64,000 nt of DNA, taken from assembly GCA_965203215.1 (NCBI GenBank), contig CBDBBY010000001.1, forward strand, positions 4,092,001-4,156,000, read 5' to 3'. Under the pieces are notes generated by a model that saw nothing but the letters and a program-made list of their open reading frames with translations, searched no databases and was not told the DNA's origin. Position numbers and translations under genes: made by a program. Source of the stretch: CBDBBY01 sp965203215 (GTDB lineage: Bacteria; Pseudomonadota; Alphaproteobacteria; Rhodobacterales; Rhodobacteraceae). Below are positions 44,015 to 54,295 of the stretch, piece by piece; positions within the stretch are counted from its first letter, which is position 1, and each line of letters starts with the position of its first letter.

Positions 44015-45379
44015 ATGCCGACGAGAGTGCTGGTGCCTTCGGGGGTACTGGGACTCGGGTTCGACCGAGAAGCCCTGATGGAGGGCGCGGCAACCCGCCC
44101 GGATTTGATCTGCATCGACGGCGGCTCGACGGACAGCGGCCCGCATTACCTCGGGGCGGGGGTTTCCAAATATTCGCGCGCATCCACGATGGCGGAATGG
44201 AGGCTGCTTCTCGAGGCGCAGCGCGTTTCCGGCGCTCCGCTGGTGGTCGGCTCGGCGGGAACCTGCGGCGTCGACGCGATGGTGGATTGGATGCTCGGCA
44301 TGACCGAGGAGCTGGCCGACGAGGCGGGACGGCGACTCATGGTCGCGGTCCTGAAATGCTCTCAGGATCCCCGGGCGACAGCCGACGCCTTTCGCCAAGG
44401 CAGGATTCGCGCTCTCGATTACGCGCCCGAGGTTTCGGCGGAGGCCATTTCCTCGTGCGCCAACATCGTTGCGCTGGCCGGCGCGGAGCAGATGGGGGAG
44501 GCAATATCGACGGGAGCCGATCTGGTCATTGCCGGGAGAGCGACCGACACGGCCGGAATCGCGGCGATGCCGCTCATGAACGGCGAGGACAGCGGCGCTG
44601 CTTGGCATTCGGCAAAGGTCGCCGAATGCGGCGCTTTGTGCTCGACGAAGCCTCTCAGCGGAGTCGTGGTCGTCGAAGTGGACAAATCCGGATTTTCCGT
44701 CGAGCCGGTCTCGCGCGACGCGCGTTGCACGCCGGAAACGGTTTCGGCCCATATGCTTTACGAAAACTCCGATCCCTTCCGGCTGCACGAACCTGGGGGG
44801 ATGCTCGACGCGTCCCGGGCTCGTTACGAAGCGATGGACAGTCGTCGGGTCAGGGTGACGGGTTCGGAATGGATCCCGGCGGAAAGATATGCGGTCAAAC
44901 TGGAAGGGGCCGCGCTCGCCGGATATCAAACGACAATTCTGGTCGTCGTGCGAAACCCGCGCTACGTTGAGCGCGTCCGCGATTGGTCGGAAAGGCTTCA
45001 GGCGTTCGTCAAAGCGGAGATCAAGTCCAGAACCGGGCGTGAGGAAGACACGTATGCGTTCGAATTCCGTCTGATCGGGTTGGATTCGGCACTGGGAAAC
45101 CTTGAGTTCAGCAGATCCGCTCCCGCGGAGGTCGGCGTGCTCGCAATTGTGACCGCTGAATCGCAAGAGGCGGCCAACGAACTGGCGAAGCTTGCGAATC
45201 CATTTCTGCTTCACTTCCCTCTGGAAGGCGACGAGGAGCTCCCGACCTTCGCCTTTCCCTATTCGCCGGCGGAAACCGAACGGGGGCGCCAGTACGAGTT
45301 CCGGCTCAATCACGTGCTTGAGCTTGATGATCCGATGGACGCTTTTCGGATTGATGTGATGGAGGTCGGCCGTGGCTAA
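44015..45379 (+). CDS. AtuA-like (DUF1446) protein
   Basis: A 454-residue protein of the acyclic terpene utilisation AtuA/DUF1446 family: DLICIDGGSTDSGPHYLG near the start, LVVGSAGTCGVDAMVDWM, ADLVIAGRATDTAGIAAMPL and HEPGGMLDAS. The biochemical role of this family is not settled. The ATG at 44015 is two bases after the tctA stop. The gene overlaps the DUF4387 gene by eight bases. AtuA-DUF4387 pairs near TctCBA transporters are a recurring arrangement and point to organic-acid or acyl-CoA metabolism. The Arg-rich 5' extension of the open frame is discarded. Confidence 0.85.
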   Translation: MPTRVLVPSGVLGLGFDREALMEGAATRPDLICIDGGSTDSGPHYLGAGVSKYSRASTMAEWRLLLEAQRVSGAPLVVGSAGTCGVDAMVDWMLGMTEELADEAGRRLMVAVLKCSQDPRATADAFRQGRIRALDYAPEVSAEAISSCANIVALAGAEQMGEAISTGADLVIAGRATDTAGIAAMPLMNGEDSGAAWHSAKVAECGALCSTKPLSGVVVVEVDKSGFSVEPVSRDARCTPETVSAHMLYENSDPFRLHEPGGMLDASRARYEAMDSRRVRVTGSEWIPAERYAVKLEGAALAGYQTTILVVVRNPRYVERVRDWSERLQAFVKAEIKSRTGREEDTYAFEFRLIGLDSALGNLEFSRSAPAEVGVLAIVTAESQEAANELAKLANPFLLHFPLEGDEELPTFAFPYSPAETERGRQYEFRLNHVLELDDPMDAFRIDVMEVGRG

Positions 45380-45671
45380 GCTGCGCGAAATCGCCAAATC
45401 CGTGCGGTCCAAGAACGCCGGGCCGTTCGCCGTGACGATCGACGTGTTTTGCGGTTCCGTCGAGGCATTCGGCCGGATCCGGAGCGCTGCGACAAGCAAT
45501 GCCGCCGCAGACCTTTTGAAGATCTGCCGCTCCGAGGTGAAACGGCATGAGATCCCGAGTCTCCAGGTCTTGAAGTACAGCTTCCGACGCCCTGTTCCGC
45601 AGGGGGACAGGCGGGACCGGGATCTTCACGGGGCACAGTACTCAGTAATTTTGGAAGAACTCGATATCTAA
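45372..45671 (+). CDS. DUF4387 protein
   Basis: A 99-residue protein of the DUF4387 family: SVRSKNAGPFAVTIDVFCGS, then HEIPSLQVLKYSFRRPVPQGDRRDRDLHGAQY are its usual conserved segments. It begins at a GTG inside the AtuA-like gene, with GGAGG a few bases upstream. It is the usual small partner of AtuA-like proteins. Its function is unknown; a subunit of the same complex is the simplest idea. It is the last gene of the TctCBA-AtuA-DUF4387 operon. Confidence 0.85.
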   Translation: MAKLREIAKSVRSKNAGPFAVTIDVFCGSVEAFGRIRSAATSNAAADLLKICRSEVKRHEIPSLQVLKYSFRRPVPQGDRRDRDLHGAQYSVILEELDI

Positions 45672-45747
45672 TGGGAGGCGCTTTGCCCGCCGGTCCGGGT
45701 TCCCTTGGCCTTCCGCGAAGCGCTTGCAAAAAAATTTCCGGCTTCCA

Positions 45748-45776
45748 TTGACAGGGCGCGTCGGCGCAACTATCTC
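45748..45776 (+). promoter_or_regulatory. sigma-70 type promoter of groESL
   Basis: TTGACA at 45748-45753, a 17-base spacer and TATCTC at 45771-45776, a good vegetative -35/-10 pair. The CIRCE operator begins eight bases later, so it covers the transcription start, as usual for HrcA-regulated chaperone operons. Confidence 0.75.
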
Positions 45777-45783
45777 GCCGTTG

Positions 45784-45810
45784 TTAGCACTCGCCGTGAT
45801 CGAGTGCTAA
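45784..45810 (+). promoter_or_regulatory. CIRCE operator (HrcA binding site)
   Basis: Perfect TTAGCACTC, nine-base spacer and GAGTGCTAA, the canonical CIRCE inverted repeat. HrcA binds here at normal temperature and represses groESL. It lies 54 bases upstream of the groES start. Confidence 0.95.
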
Positions 45811-45863
45811 CAACGCGTGAATCTTAATCTGCACTATTGTGCGTTTGAAAATGGAGGCAAAGC

Positions 45864-46151
45864 ATGTCGTTCACACCCTTGCATGACCGCGTGCTCGTCC
45901 GCCGAATCGAAGGCGACGAAAAGACCAAGGGCGGCTTGATCATTCCCGACACCGCGAAGGAAAAGCCGGCGGAAGGAGAAGTCATTTCCTGCGGCGAAGG
46001 AGCACGGAAGGATTCCGGCGAGCTCATTCCTATGGGAGTCAAAAAGGGCGATCGGATCCTGTTCGGGAAATGGTCAGGCACCGAGGTCACCATCGACGGC
46101 GAAGAACTGTTGATCATGAAGGAAAGCGACGTCCTCGGCATCATCGGCTGA
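45864..46151 (+). CDS. groES: co-chaperonin GroES
   Basis: A 95-residue Cpn10: PLHDRVLVRR near the start, GGLIIPDTAKEKP (the mobile loop that contacts GroEL), DRILFGKWSGTEV and the C-terminal EESDVLGIIG-like end. It caps the GroEL cavity during protein folding in the cytoplasm. GGAGGCAAAGC lies upstream of the ATG. The gene is 44 bases before groEL and is controlled by the CIRCE element upstream. Confidence 0.97.
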   Translation: MSFTPLHDRVLVRRIEGDEKTKGGLIIPDTAKEKPAEGEVISCGEGARKDSGELIPMGVKKGDRILFGKWSGTEVTIDGEELLIMKESDVLGIIG

Positions 46152-46195
46152 GCGCGAAGCAGACAACTCAACCCATCATTGAAGGAGACACCTAA

Positions 46196-47833
<1,638 letters not shown>

Positions 47834-48242
47834 TCGCGATCATCCATGAAACTGCGAAAAAGGGGCCGCAGGGCCCCTTTTTTGTTGGACGGCATTCGTC
47901 CGTCGAGGGAGACAAATCGCTGGCGCATCCAAGGAGAATTCACCCGCGGCGCCGCGGCGGCAGTCGTGCAGGTCGGCCCATGCGCATGGCATCGAAAACG
48001 TGTCGGCTGGTCCGAGTTTCAACGATTGCCAGATGGCGGATCCGCCAAGGATTCGAAAGCGGCCACGAAGCATCTGCCGATGGAGGAACGGCCATGCGGC
48101 CGCCGAATCGGCTGTCGCTCATGGGGATGGACATGAGCTTTGCGCGAATGTAGTCGGATGGCCGTCGGGCTCATGCGCGAGCCTGCGGCGTTCGTCGCGT
48201 GACCGCCCGGCCGGCAACAATGATTCTGCGGGCGCAATCGAC
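47834..48242. other. intergenic region after groEL
   Basis: About 410 bases: the groEL terminator at its start, then GC-rich sequence with no gene. The methyltransferase gene's promoter should lie here, but nothing clear was seen. Confidence 0.5.
47857..47883 (+). terminator. groESL intrinsic terminator
   Basis: AAAAA then GGGGCC (47862-47867), a four-base loop, GGCCCC (47872-47877) and TTTTTT. This is a classic Rho-independent terminator 24 bases after the groEL stop; the A-tract/T-tract also makes it work in the reverse direction. Confidence 0.9.
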
Positions 48243-51137
48243 ATGCCGCGCACCGGCGAAGTCGCATTCAACGGTTTGTTCGCCGAGGTCCTCCGCGGCA
48301 AGCATCCGCTGTGGCGGGACCATCTCCGCGTCGAGCAGAGCGGCGTGTTTGCCGACTCGCCCCGGCTCCGGCCGGATCTGCTCGTCCAAGGACCCGACAC
48401 CCAGCCGGTCGCGATCGAAACCGAGTACGATCCGGCGTCCTCGGTCGAGGACGACGCCAAGGCCCGGCTCGGCAGAACGCCCGTCGGATCCGCCGAACCT
48501 ATCGAGCAAGCAATCGCCGTCCGCGTCCCCGCATCCCTCCGCCGCGGCCAAGCCGATATTGCAGGACGCATCTCCACCGTCGACTTCGGCTACTGCGTGT
48601 TCTCCGGCGACCCGGCGGCACCGGACCGCTGGCCGGACGCGGGCTGGCTGGTCGGCGATATCGACGATGTCGCCCAGTCCATCGAGCATGCCATGGTTTC
48701 GGAGCGCCAAATCCGGAGGGGCATGTCAATCCTTGAGAGCGGCGTCCGGACCGCCGCCTACGCCATCCGGGACGTCGTGGCGCGCGGCTTCGGCGACATT
48801 GAGCGCGACATGGGCCGCGTTCTCAACCAGCGCGTCGGCGAGCAAACCAACCGGATGGCTTTGACCATCATCGCCAACGCGCTCACCTTCCATGCCGCCA
48901 TCTCCGGACGCCACGACATCCCGCCGATCTCGCGTATTCGGACCGAGCGGATATCCTTCCAGTTCGGCGTTCTCGACGCTTGGGACCTGATCCTGCGCGA
49001 CATCAACTACTGGCCCATCTTCAAGGTCGCGTCCGACCTGCTGTCCCATATGCGCGCCGACACGTCCCGGCGCGTCCTCTTCGCGCTCGGCGAGGCGGCG
49101 GAGCGCCTTGCGGACATAGGCGTGACCACGCGGCACGACCTGTCCGGCAGGATGTTCCAGAACATGATCGTCGATCGGAAGTTCCTCGCGACGTTCTACA
49201 CGATGCCCGCCAGCTCCGCGCTGCTGGCCGAGCTGGCGGTCGCCCGCTTGGACTTCGACTGGAGCGACCTCGACGCCTATCCCGGCCTCAGCGTCGCCGA
49301 TCTGTCCTGCGGAACGGGCACGCTCCTCACCGCCGCCTACCGCGCCGTCCTGGGGCGCTTCCGCCGGGCCGGCGGCGACGACGCCGCGATCCACAGCGCG
49401 ATGATGGAGCGCGCCATCGTCGCGGCCGACATCATGCCGGCGGCCGCCCATCTCTGCGCGTCCCAGCTGTCGAGCGTCCATCCCCACATGGTTTTCAACA
49501 ACACCCGCGTCTACACGATGCCCTACGGGACCGGCCGCGGGGAGGATCGCCACCGCGGGACCGCAATCGGCTCGCTCGACCTGACCGGCGCCGGGCAGAT
49601 GCAGTCGCTGTTCGCCACCGGGCAGCGCCGGACGCGCGGCGGCGAGGGCGACGCGGAGGTGTCGGACGTGGAGGTGCCGCACGAGTCGGTCGATCTGGTC
49701 ATCATGAACCCGCCTTTCACGCGCCCGACCAACCACGAGACCGCGGAGGTTCCCGTTCCCTCTTTCGCAGGATTCCAGACGACCGGGGAGGAGCAGCGGG
49801 CGATGTCCGGCCGGCTCAAGGACATCCGCCGCGGACTGGTGCATCCCGTCGGCAACGGCAACGCCGGTCTTGCGTCCAATTTCGTCGACCTTGCCCACGC
49901 CAAGGTCAAGCCCGGCGGCGTGGTGGCGCTCGTGCTTCCCATGGCCGCCGTGCAGGGCGGATCCTGGCGGAGGGCTCGGGAGCTGCTCGCCGACCGGTAC
50001 AAGGACGTCGCGGTCGTCGCGATCGCCGCTTCGGGCAGCCTCGACCGCGCCTTCTCCGCCGATACCGGAATGGCCGAGGTCCTCATCGTCGCGACGAAGC
50101 GGCTCGATCGGGACGGCCCCGCCGGACAAGCTCTGTTCGTGAACCTGCGGCGCCGCCCCGCCACGCTGCTGGAAGCTGCGGAAACCTCGCGGATCGCCGG
50201 CCGGGTGGCTGCGCATTCGGAGACGGGCCGCCTCAGCGCCGGCGGCCAGCTGCTCGGAAGCTACATCCGCGCCCCGCTGAGCGAGGGCGGCTGCTCCGCC
50301 CTCCGCGAGTCGGCGCTCGCCAAAACGATGATGGCATTGCGGAACGGCGAATTGCATATGCCCCGATGCGGCAGGCGCCAAGCCCTGCCTATCGTCCCTC
50401 TCGGCCAACTCGGCGAACGCGGATTGCTGCATCGCGACATCGGAAACAAGAACGACGGGACGCCGCCGTTCCGCGGGCCCTTCAAGATTGTTCCGGCAAG
50501 AGCGGCACCCAGCTATCCGATCCTCTGGGGACATGACGCCGCCCGCGAGCGGCGCATGCTTGTGCGGCCGGACAGCGAAGGCGAGGTGCGCCCCGATTGC
50601 GAGGGCCGCGCGGCGGCCGTCTGGAGAACGGCGACGCGCCTGCACTTCAACCTTGATTTTCAAATCAACTCCCAAAGCCTTGCCGCATGCATGACGCCGG
50701 CCCGCGCTATCGGCGGCCGCGCATGGCCGAACTTCCGGCTTCAAGACGCGTGCTGGGACAAGGCCTTGGCCCTTTGGGCCAACTGCACGCTCGGGCTGAT
50801 GGCCTTCTGGTGGGCGGGATCGCGCCAGCAACAAGGCCGGGCGGTCATGACGATCTCCGAATTGCCGAAGCTCATGGTTCTGGATCCGCGCCGACGGCCC
50901 GAAGCTTGGCTGGCGCGGGCCGCCGCAATCTTCGCAAGATTCAGGGACGCGGAGCTGAAGCCGGCGAACGAGGCCTATCGCGACGACGCGCGGCACGCGC
51001 TGGACCGCGCCGTCCTGGTCGAGCTTGCCGGGCTGCCCGAAGAGGCGCTGGAGGCGTTCGAGAACCTGCGACTCCAGTGGTGCAGCGAACCTTCGGTCCA
51101 CGGAGGCAAAAGCACAGGTCCGGCCAATATCCGTTGA
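48243..51137 (+). CDS. large nuclease-like/N6-adenine DNA methyltransferase fusion
   Basis: A 964-residue protein. Residues about 15-75 contain RPDLLVQ followed by VAIETEY (Asp45, Glu59, Glu61), a PD-(D/E)XK-like nuclease fold with Glu in place of the catalytic Lys. A helical region leads to the methyltransferase: ADLSCGTGTLL (motif I, 353-359) and NPPF (489-492), both typical of gamma-type adenine methylases. The C-terminal 350 residues look like a target-recognition domain. I chose ATG 48243; 81 open upstream codons do not look like the family. No separate restriction subunit is adjacent. It may be a stand-alone restriction-methylation enzyme or an epigenetic methylase. I do not recognise a named system. 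Confidence 0.75.
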   Translation: MPRTGEVAFNGLFAEVLRGKHPLWRDHLRVEQSGVFADSPRLRPDLLVQGPDTQPVAIETEYDPASSVEDDAKARLGRTPVGSAEPIEQAIAVRVPASLRRGQADIAGRISTVDFGYCVFSGDPAAPDRWPDAGWLVGDIDDVAQSIEHAMVSERQIRRGMSILESGVRTAAYAIRDVVARGFGDIERDMGRVLNQRVGEQTNRMALTIIANALTFHAAISGRHDIPPISRIRTERISFQFGVLDAWDLILRDINYWPIFKVASDLLSHMRADTSRRVLFALGEAAERLADIGVTTRHDLSGRMFQNMIVDRKFLATFYTMPASSALLAELAVARLDFDWSDLDAYPGLSVADLSCGTGTLLTAAYRAVLGRFRRAGGDDAAIHSAMMERAIVAADIMPAAAHLCASQLSSVHPHMVFNNTRVYTMPYGTGRGEDRHRGTAIGSLDLTGAGQMQSLFATGQRRTRGGEGDAEVSDVEVPHESVDLVIMNPPFTRPTNHETAEVPVPSFAGFQTTGEEQRAMSGRLKDIRRGLVHPVGNGNAGLASNFVDLAHAKVKPGGVVALVLPMAAVQGGSWRRARELLADRYKDVAVVAIAASGSLDRAFSADTGMAEVLIVATKRLDRDGPAGQALFVNLRRRPATLLEAAETSRIAGRVAAHSETGRLSAGGQLLGSYIRAPLSEGGCSALRESALAKTMMALRNGELHMPRCGRRQALPIVPLGQLGERGLLHRDIGNKNDGTPPFRGPFKIVPARAAPSYPILWGHDAARERRMLVRPDSEGEVRPDCEGRAAAVWRTATRLHFNLDFQINSQSLAACMTPARAIGGRAWPNFRLQDACWDKALALWANCTLGLMAFWWAGSRQQQGRAVMTISELPKLMVLDPRRRPEAWLARAAAIFARFRDAELKPANEAYRDDARHALDRAVLVELAGLPEEALEAFENLRLQWCSEPSVHGGKSTGPANIR

Positions 51138-51748
51138 TCGGGTGCTATTGAAGGGATTTTTGCTGCTGGAGCGGGTCGGGGAATTGGATTGCGCTGTCAT
51201 TCCGCAGGCCGGGGGCGGACGAGCCTCCAGCAACCGGCTTGGAGATTCCATCTTGCCGATCCGGCCGAAAGTCATCAATCCTCAACGACTTGAATACGTC
51301 CGGCGCACGTCGATGACTGAGCTTGCTCGTCACCATAACACCGAACTTGGGGAATTCTGCTTTGGCATTGACGCAGAAAGTGTCGACCAAATCTTGCTTG
51401 TACGTGAGTAAACGATCATTCGCGAAATGAGATTGTTTTGGCTGCGAATGAAATTGATTGTACAGCCGAGAAATACTTTTTCGACCGCAGCACGGCAATC
51501 AAAGGACTTTCGCCAAGATGAGGATTGGAGTGAACCGATCTACTGCGGCCAGGCTGAACTTGACACGCTGCCCTCGTCGAATTGAATTTGCCGAGCGTCT
51601 GTGGTTAAGCCTACATATTCAACAGCAAACCGTTCCGATGCCAGAGTGAAACGCCAGCCGCGGGCTGCCGATGGCCGTCGGCCGGAATCGGGCGGGCATC
51701 GGCTGCCGTCCGAGCGACGGTTTCCGGGGGACGAAGCAGGAGAGCAAA
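51138..51748. other. intergenic region, nothing recognised
   Basis: About 610 bases between the methyltransferase and malic enzyme genes. Both strands have open frames of 60-130 codons, but none reads like a known protein and they overlap each other. The end near 51730-51748 carries the AGGAG ribosome site of the malic enzyme. Confidence 0.45.
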
Positions 51749-54028
51749 ATGAAGTCAAATGAGACCGGCGGCCAGTCATTGCGCCAGAACGCCCTAGACT
51801 ATCATGAGTTGCCCAGGCCGGGAAAACTGGAGGTCAGAGCGACGAAGCCGCTGGCGAACGCGAGGGATTTGACGCTCGCTTACTCGCCTGGGGTTGCCGA
51901 AGCATGCATCGAAATCGCGAACGAGCCACTCAGCGCGGCTCGATACACAAGCAAAAGCAATCTCGTCGCGGTGATATCGAACGGTACCGCAGTGCTCGGC
52001 CTTGGGAACATCGGCGCTCGCGCGGCAAAGCCCGTCATGGAAGGCAAAGCCGTTCTGTTCAAGAAATTCGCGAACATCGATTGCTTCGATATCGAGATTG
52101 ATGAGCAAGATCCGGAAAAGCTTGCGGAGTTGGTTTCGAAGCTTGAACCGACCTTTGGCGCGGTCAATCTTGAGGACATCAAAGCGCCTGATTGCTTCCT
52201 TGTTGAGGAGCGCTGTCGGGAGCAAATGAACATACCTGTATTCCATGACGATCAGCACGGGACGGCGATCGTTGTCGCTGCTGCCGCGGTGAACGCATTG
52301 CGAGTGGCGGAAAAGCAGTTCGAATCGACACGCGTCGTCGCTCTCGGGGCGGGAGCTGCCGGTATCGCGTGCTTGAAGATGCTGACCAAGCTGGGGGTTC
52401 GCCGCGAGAACATCATAATTTGCGACAGGGTAGGAGTCGTGCGCAAGGACCGCGAAAATATCGCGCCCGAAAAGCGTGAATTCGCATGCGATGCCCGAAT
52501 TGAATCCTTGGAGGAAGCGATCGAAGGCTGCGATTTGTTCCTTGGCCTGTCAGGTCCAAATCTGCTGACCAAAGAAAACGTATCGAAAATGGCGCGCAGG
52601 CCGATCATATTCGCATTGGCGAATCCGGTGCCCGAAATCATGCCGGAAGAAGCCTACGAAGCGGTTCCCGACGCACTCATCGCGACCGGGCGTTCGGATT
52701 ATCCGAACCAAGTCAACAATGTGCTCTGTTTCCCGTTCATCTTCAGGGGAGCTCTCGACGTCGGCGCGACTGAATTCAATGATGCGATGAAGATTGCTTG
52801 CGTCGAAGCAATCGCCCAATTGGCCCGGGCGACGACGTCTGCGGAGGTAGAAGTTACTTACAGAGGCGAAAGCCTGAGTTTCGGCCCGGAATACTTGATT
52901 CCGAAACCGTTCGACCCTCGCCTGCTCCCTCGAGTTGCGCATGCCGTTGCCAATGCGGCTATGGAAACAGGCGTTGCGACAAGGCCGGTGGATCTAGACG
53001 CGTACAAACAAAAACTCGAATCCTTGGTTTACAGGTCCTCGTTCGCTATGCGCCCCGTGTTTGAAACCGCGCGGTCCGTGGTGCGTCGGATAGCGTTTGC
53101 GGAGGGAGAAGATTCCCGTGTTCTGCATGTCGCGCAAGCGATGATCGAAGAAACTCTTGACAAGCCGATCCTCGTCGGGCGTCCGGATGTGATCAATGCC
53201 AGGCTGAAGAGGGCAGGGCTTTCAATCAAGGCTAACGTGGATTTCGATGTCGTGAATCCCGAAGATGATCCGAGATATCGCGAGTACTGGAAGCGATATC
53301 ACGAGATCATGAATCGGAATGGCGTGACTCCGGAATTGGCCAAAGCAACCATCAGGTCGAACGCGACCGTCATCTCGGGGATCATGGTCGACCGCTGCGA
53401 AGCGGACAGCATGATTTGCGGCACGTTCGGGCAGTATCTTTGGCATCTTCAACATGTCCGGTCGATCCTCAGCGACAACAGGCTGCATCCCGTCGGAGCG
53501 CTCTCATTGATCATCTTCGACCGTGGAACGCTCTTTATCGCCGATACCCATGTCCACAACGATCCTTCACCGAACCAGATCGCTGAAACCGTCGTCGCGG
53601 CGGCCCGGCATGTGCGACGGTTCGGAATCGTGCCGAAGATCGCACTATGCTCGGACTCCCAATTCGGAAATCTCGACAGCAGGTCAGGCCGCATCATGCG
53701 CGACGCCTTGGCGATTCTGGATGCCGCCGGCTACGACTTCGAATACGAAGGCGAGATGAACACGGACACTGCTTTGGATCCGGAGTTGCGGGAGCGTCTC
53801 TTCCCAAACTCGCGGCTTTCCGGAATGGCTAACACACTGATTTACTCCAGCACGAACGGCGCAGGCGCGGCAAGAAACCTTTTGAAGGGCGCCGCGTCGG
53901 GTCTGGAAGTCGGACCCATATTGATGGGCATGGCCAACCGCGCGCATATCGTGACGCCCGCCATCACGGCCCGCGGCCTGCTGAATGTGGCCGCGCTCGC
54001 CGGGACGTCCGTGAAGAGCTACGGCTGA
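51749..54028 (+). CDS. maeB: NADP-dependent malic enzyme, MaeB type
   Basis: A 759-residue two-part protein. The N-terminal malic enzyme (about 1-420) shows LAYSPGVAEAC, FHDDQHGTAIV and the nucleotide-binding ALGAGAAGIACLK. The C-terminal part (about 430-759) is a phosphotransacetylase-like domain (DKPILVGRP, then SSTNGAGAARNLLKGAASG), which is regulatory in this family. It oxidatively decarboxylates malate to pyruvate, supplying NADPH. The start ATG 51749 has AGGAG seven bases upstream; earlier codons are excluded. It is a core metabolic gene without functional links to its neighbours. Confidence 0.95.
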   Translation: MKSNETGGQSLRQNALDYHELPRPGKLEVRATKPLANARDLTLAYSPGVAEACIEIANEPLSAARYTSKSNLVAVISNGTAVLGLGNIGARAAKPVMEGKAVLFKKFANIDCFDIEIDEQDPEKLAELVSKLEPTFGAVNLEDIKAPDCFLVEERCREQMNIPVFHDDQHGTAIVVAAAAVNALRVAEKQFESTRVVALGAGAAGIACLKMLTKLGVRRENIIICDRVGVVRKDRENIAPEKREFACDARIESLEEAIEGCDLFLGLSGPNLLTKENVSKMARRPIIFALANPVPEIMPEEAYEAVPDALIATGRSDYPNQVNNVLCFPFIFRGALDVGATEFNDAMKIACVEAIAQLARATTSAEVEVTYRGESLSFGPEYLIPKPFDPRLLPRVAHAVANAAMETGVATRPVDLDAYKQKLESLVYRSSFAMRPVFETARSVVRRIAFAEGEDSRVLHVAQAMIEETLDKPILVGRPDVINARLKRAGLSIKANVDFDVVNPEDDPRYREYWKRYHEIMNRNGVTPELAKATIRSNATVISGIMVDRCEADSMICGTFGQYLWHLQHVRSILSDNRLHPVGALSLIIFDRGTLFIADTHVHNDPSPNQIAETVVAAARHVRRFGIVPKIALCSDSQFGNLDSRSGRIMRDALAILDAAGYDFEYEGEMNTDTALDPELRERLFPNSRLSGMANTLIYSSTNGAGAARNLLKGAASGLEVGPILMGMANRAHIVTPAITARGLLNVAALAGTSVKSYG

Positions 54029-54295
54029 TTTTGACATTTCCGCGCATGAAGCGTAATTCAACCCGGCCAAGTTATCGCAAACCCTGAGTTCGCGGGGCAG
54101 TTTGAGCATTGAATTTCGGCAGAAATTGCGGAGGAACGCGGAATGGCGGCGCGTATCCCATTTTTTCGTTCATGATGCCTTTGAATGCTCCCGCGTCAGG
54201 CGCGCGGTGCTCCCCGCTCGCGGGCCTTCGGCGGCTACACGGGGATCGCTCCATGACTGTCAATAAGCAGCCAAAGGCTAACAATCGCTACAAAC

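Noticed and set aside
45679..45731. Possible terminator before the groESL promoter (GCGCTT ... AAGCGC followed by an A-run)
   Set aside because: The arms are only six bases and about 35 bases apart, and the run is A on the plus strand rather than T.
48726..51278. Minus-strand open frame of 850 codons
   Set aside because: It lies antisense to the methyltransferase gene, is Arg/Gly/Ala/His-rich without motifs and arises from the GC-rich codon pattern of the real gene.
51145..51498. Overlapping open frames on both strands after the methyltransferase
   Set aside because: Neither reads like a known protein, both lack ribosome sites and they overlap each other.
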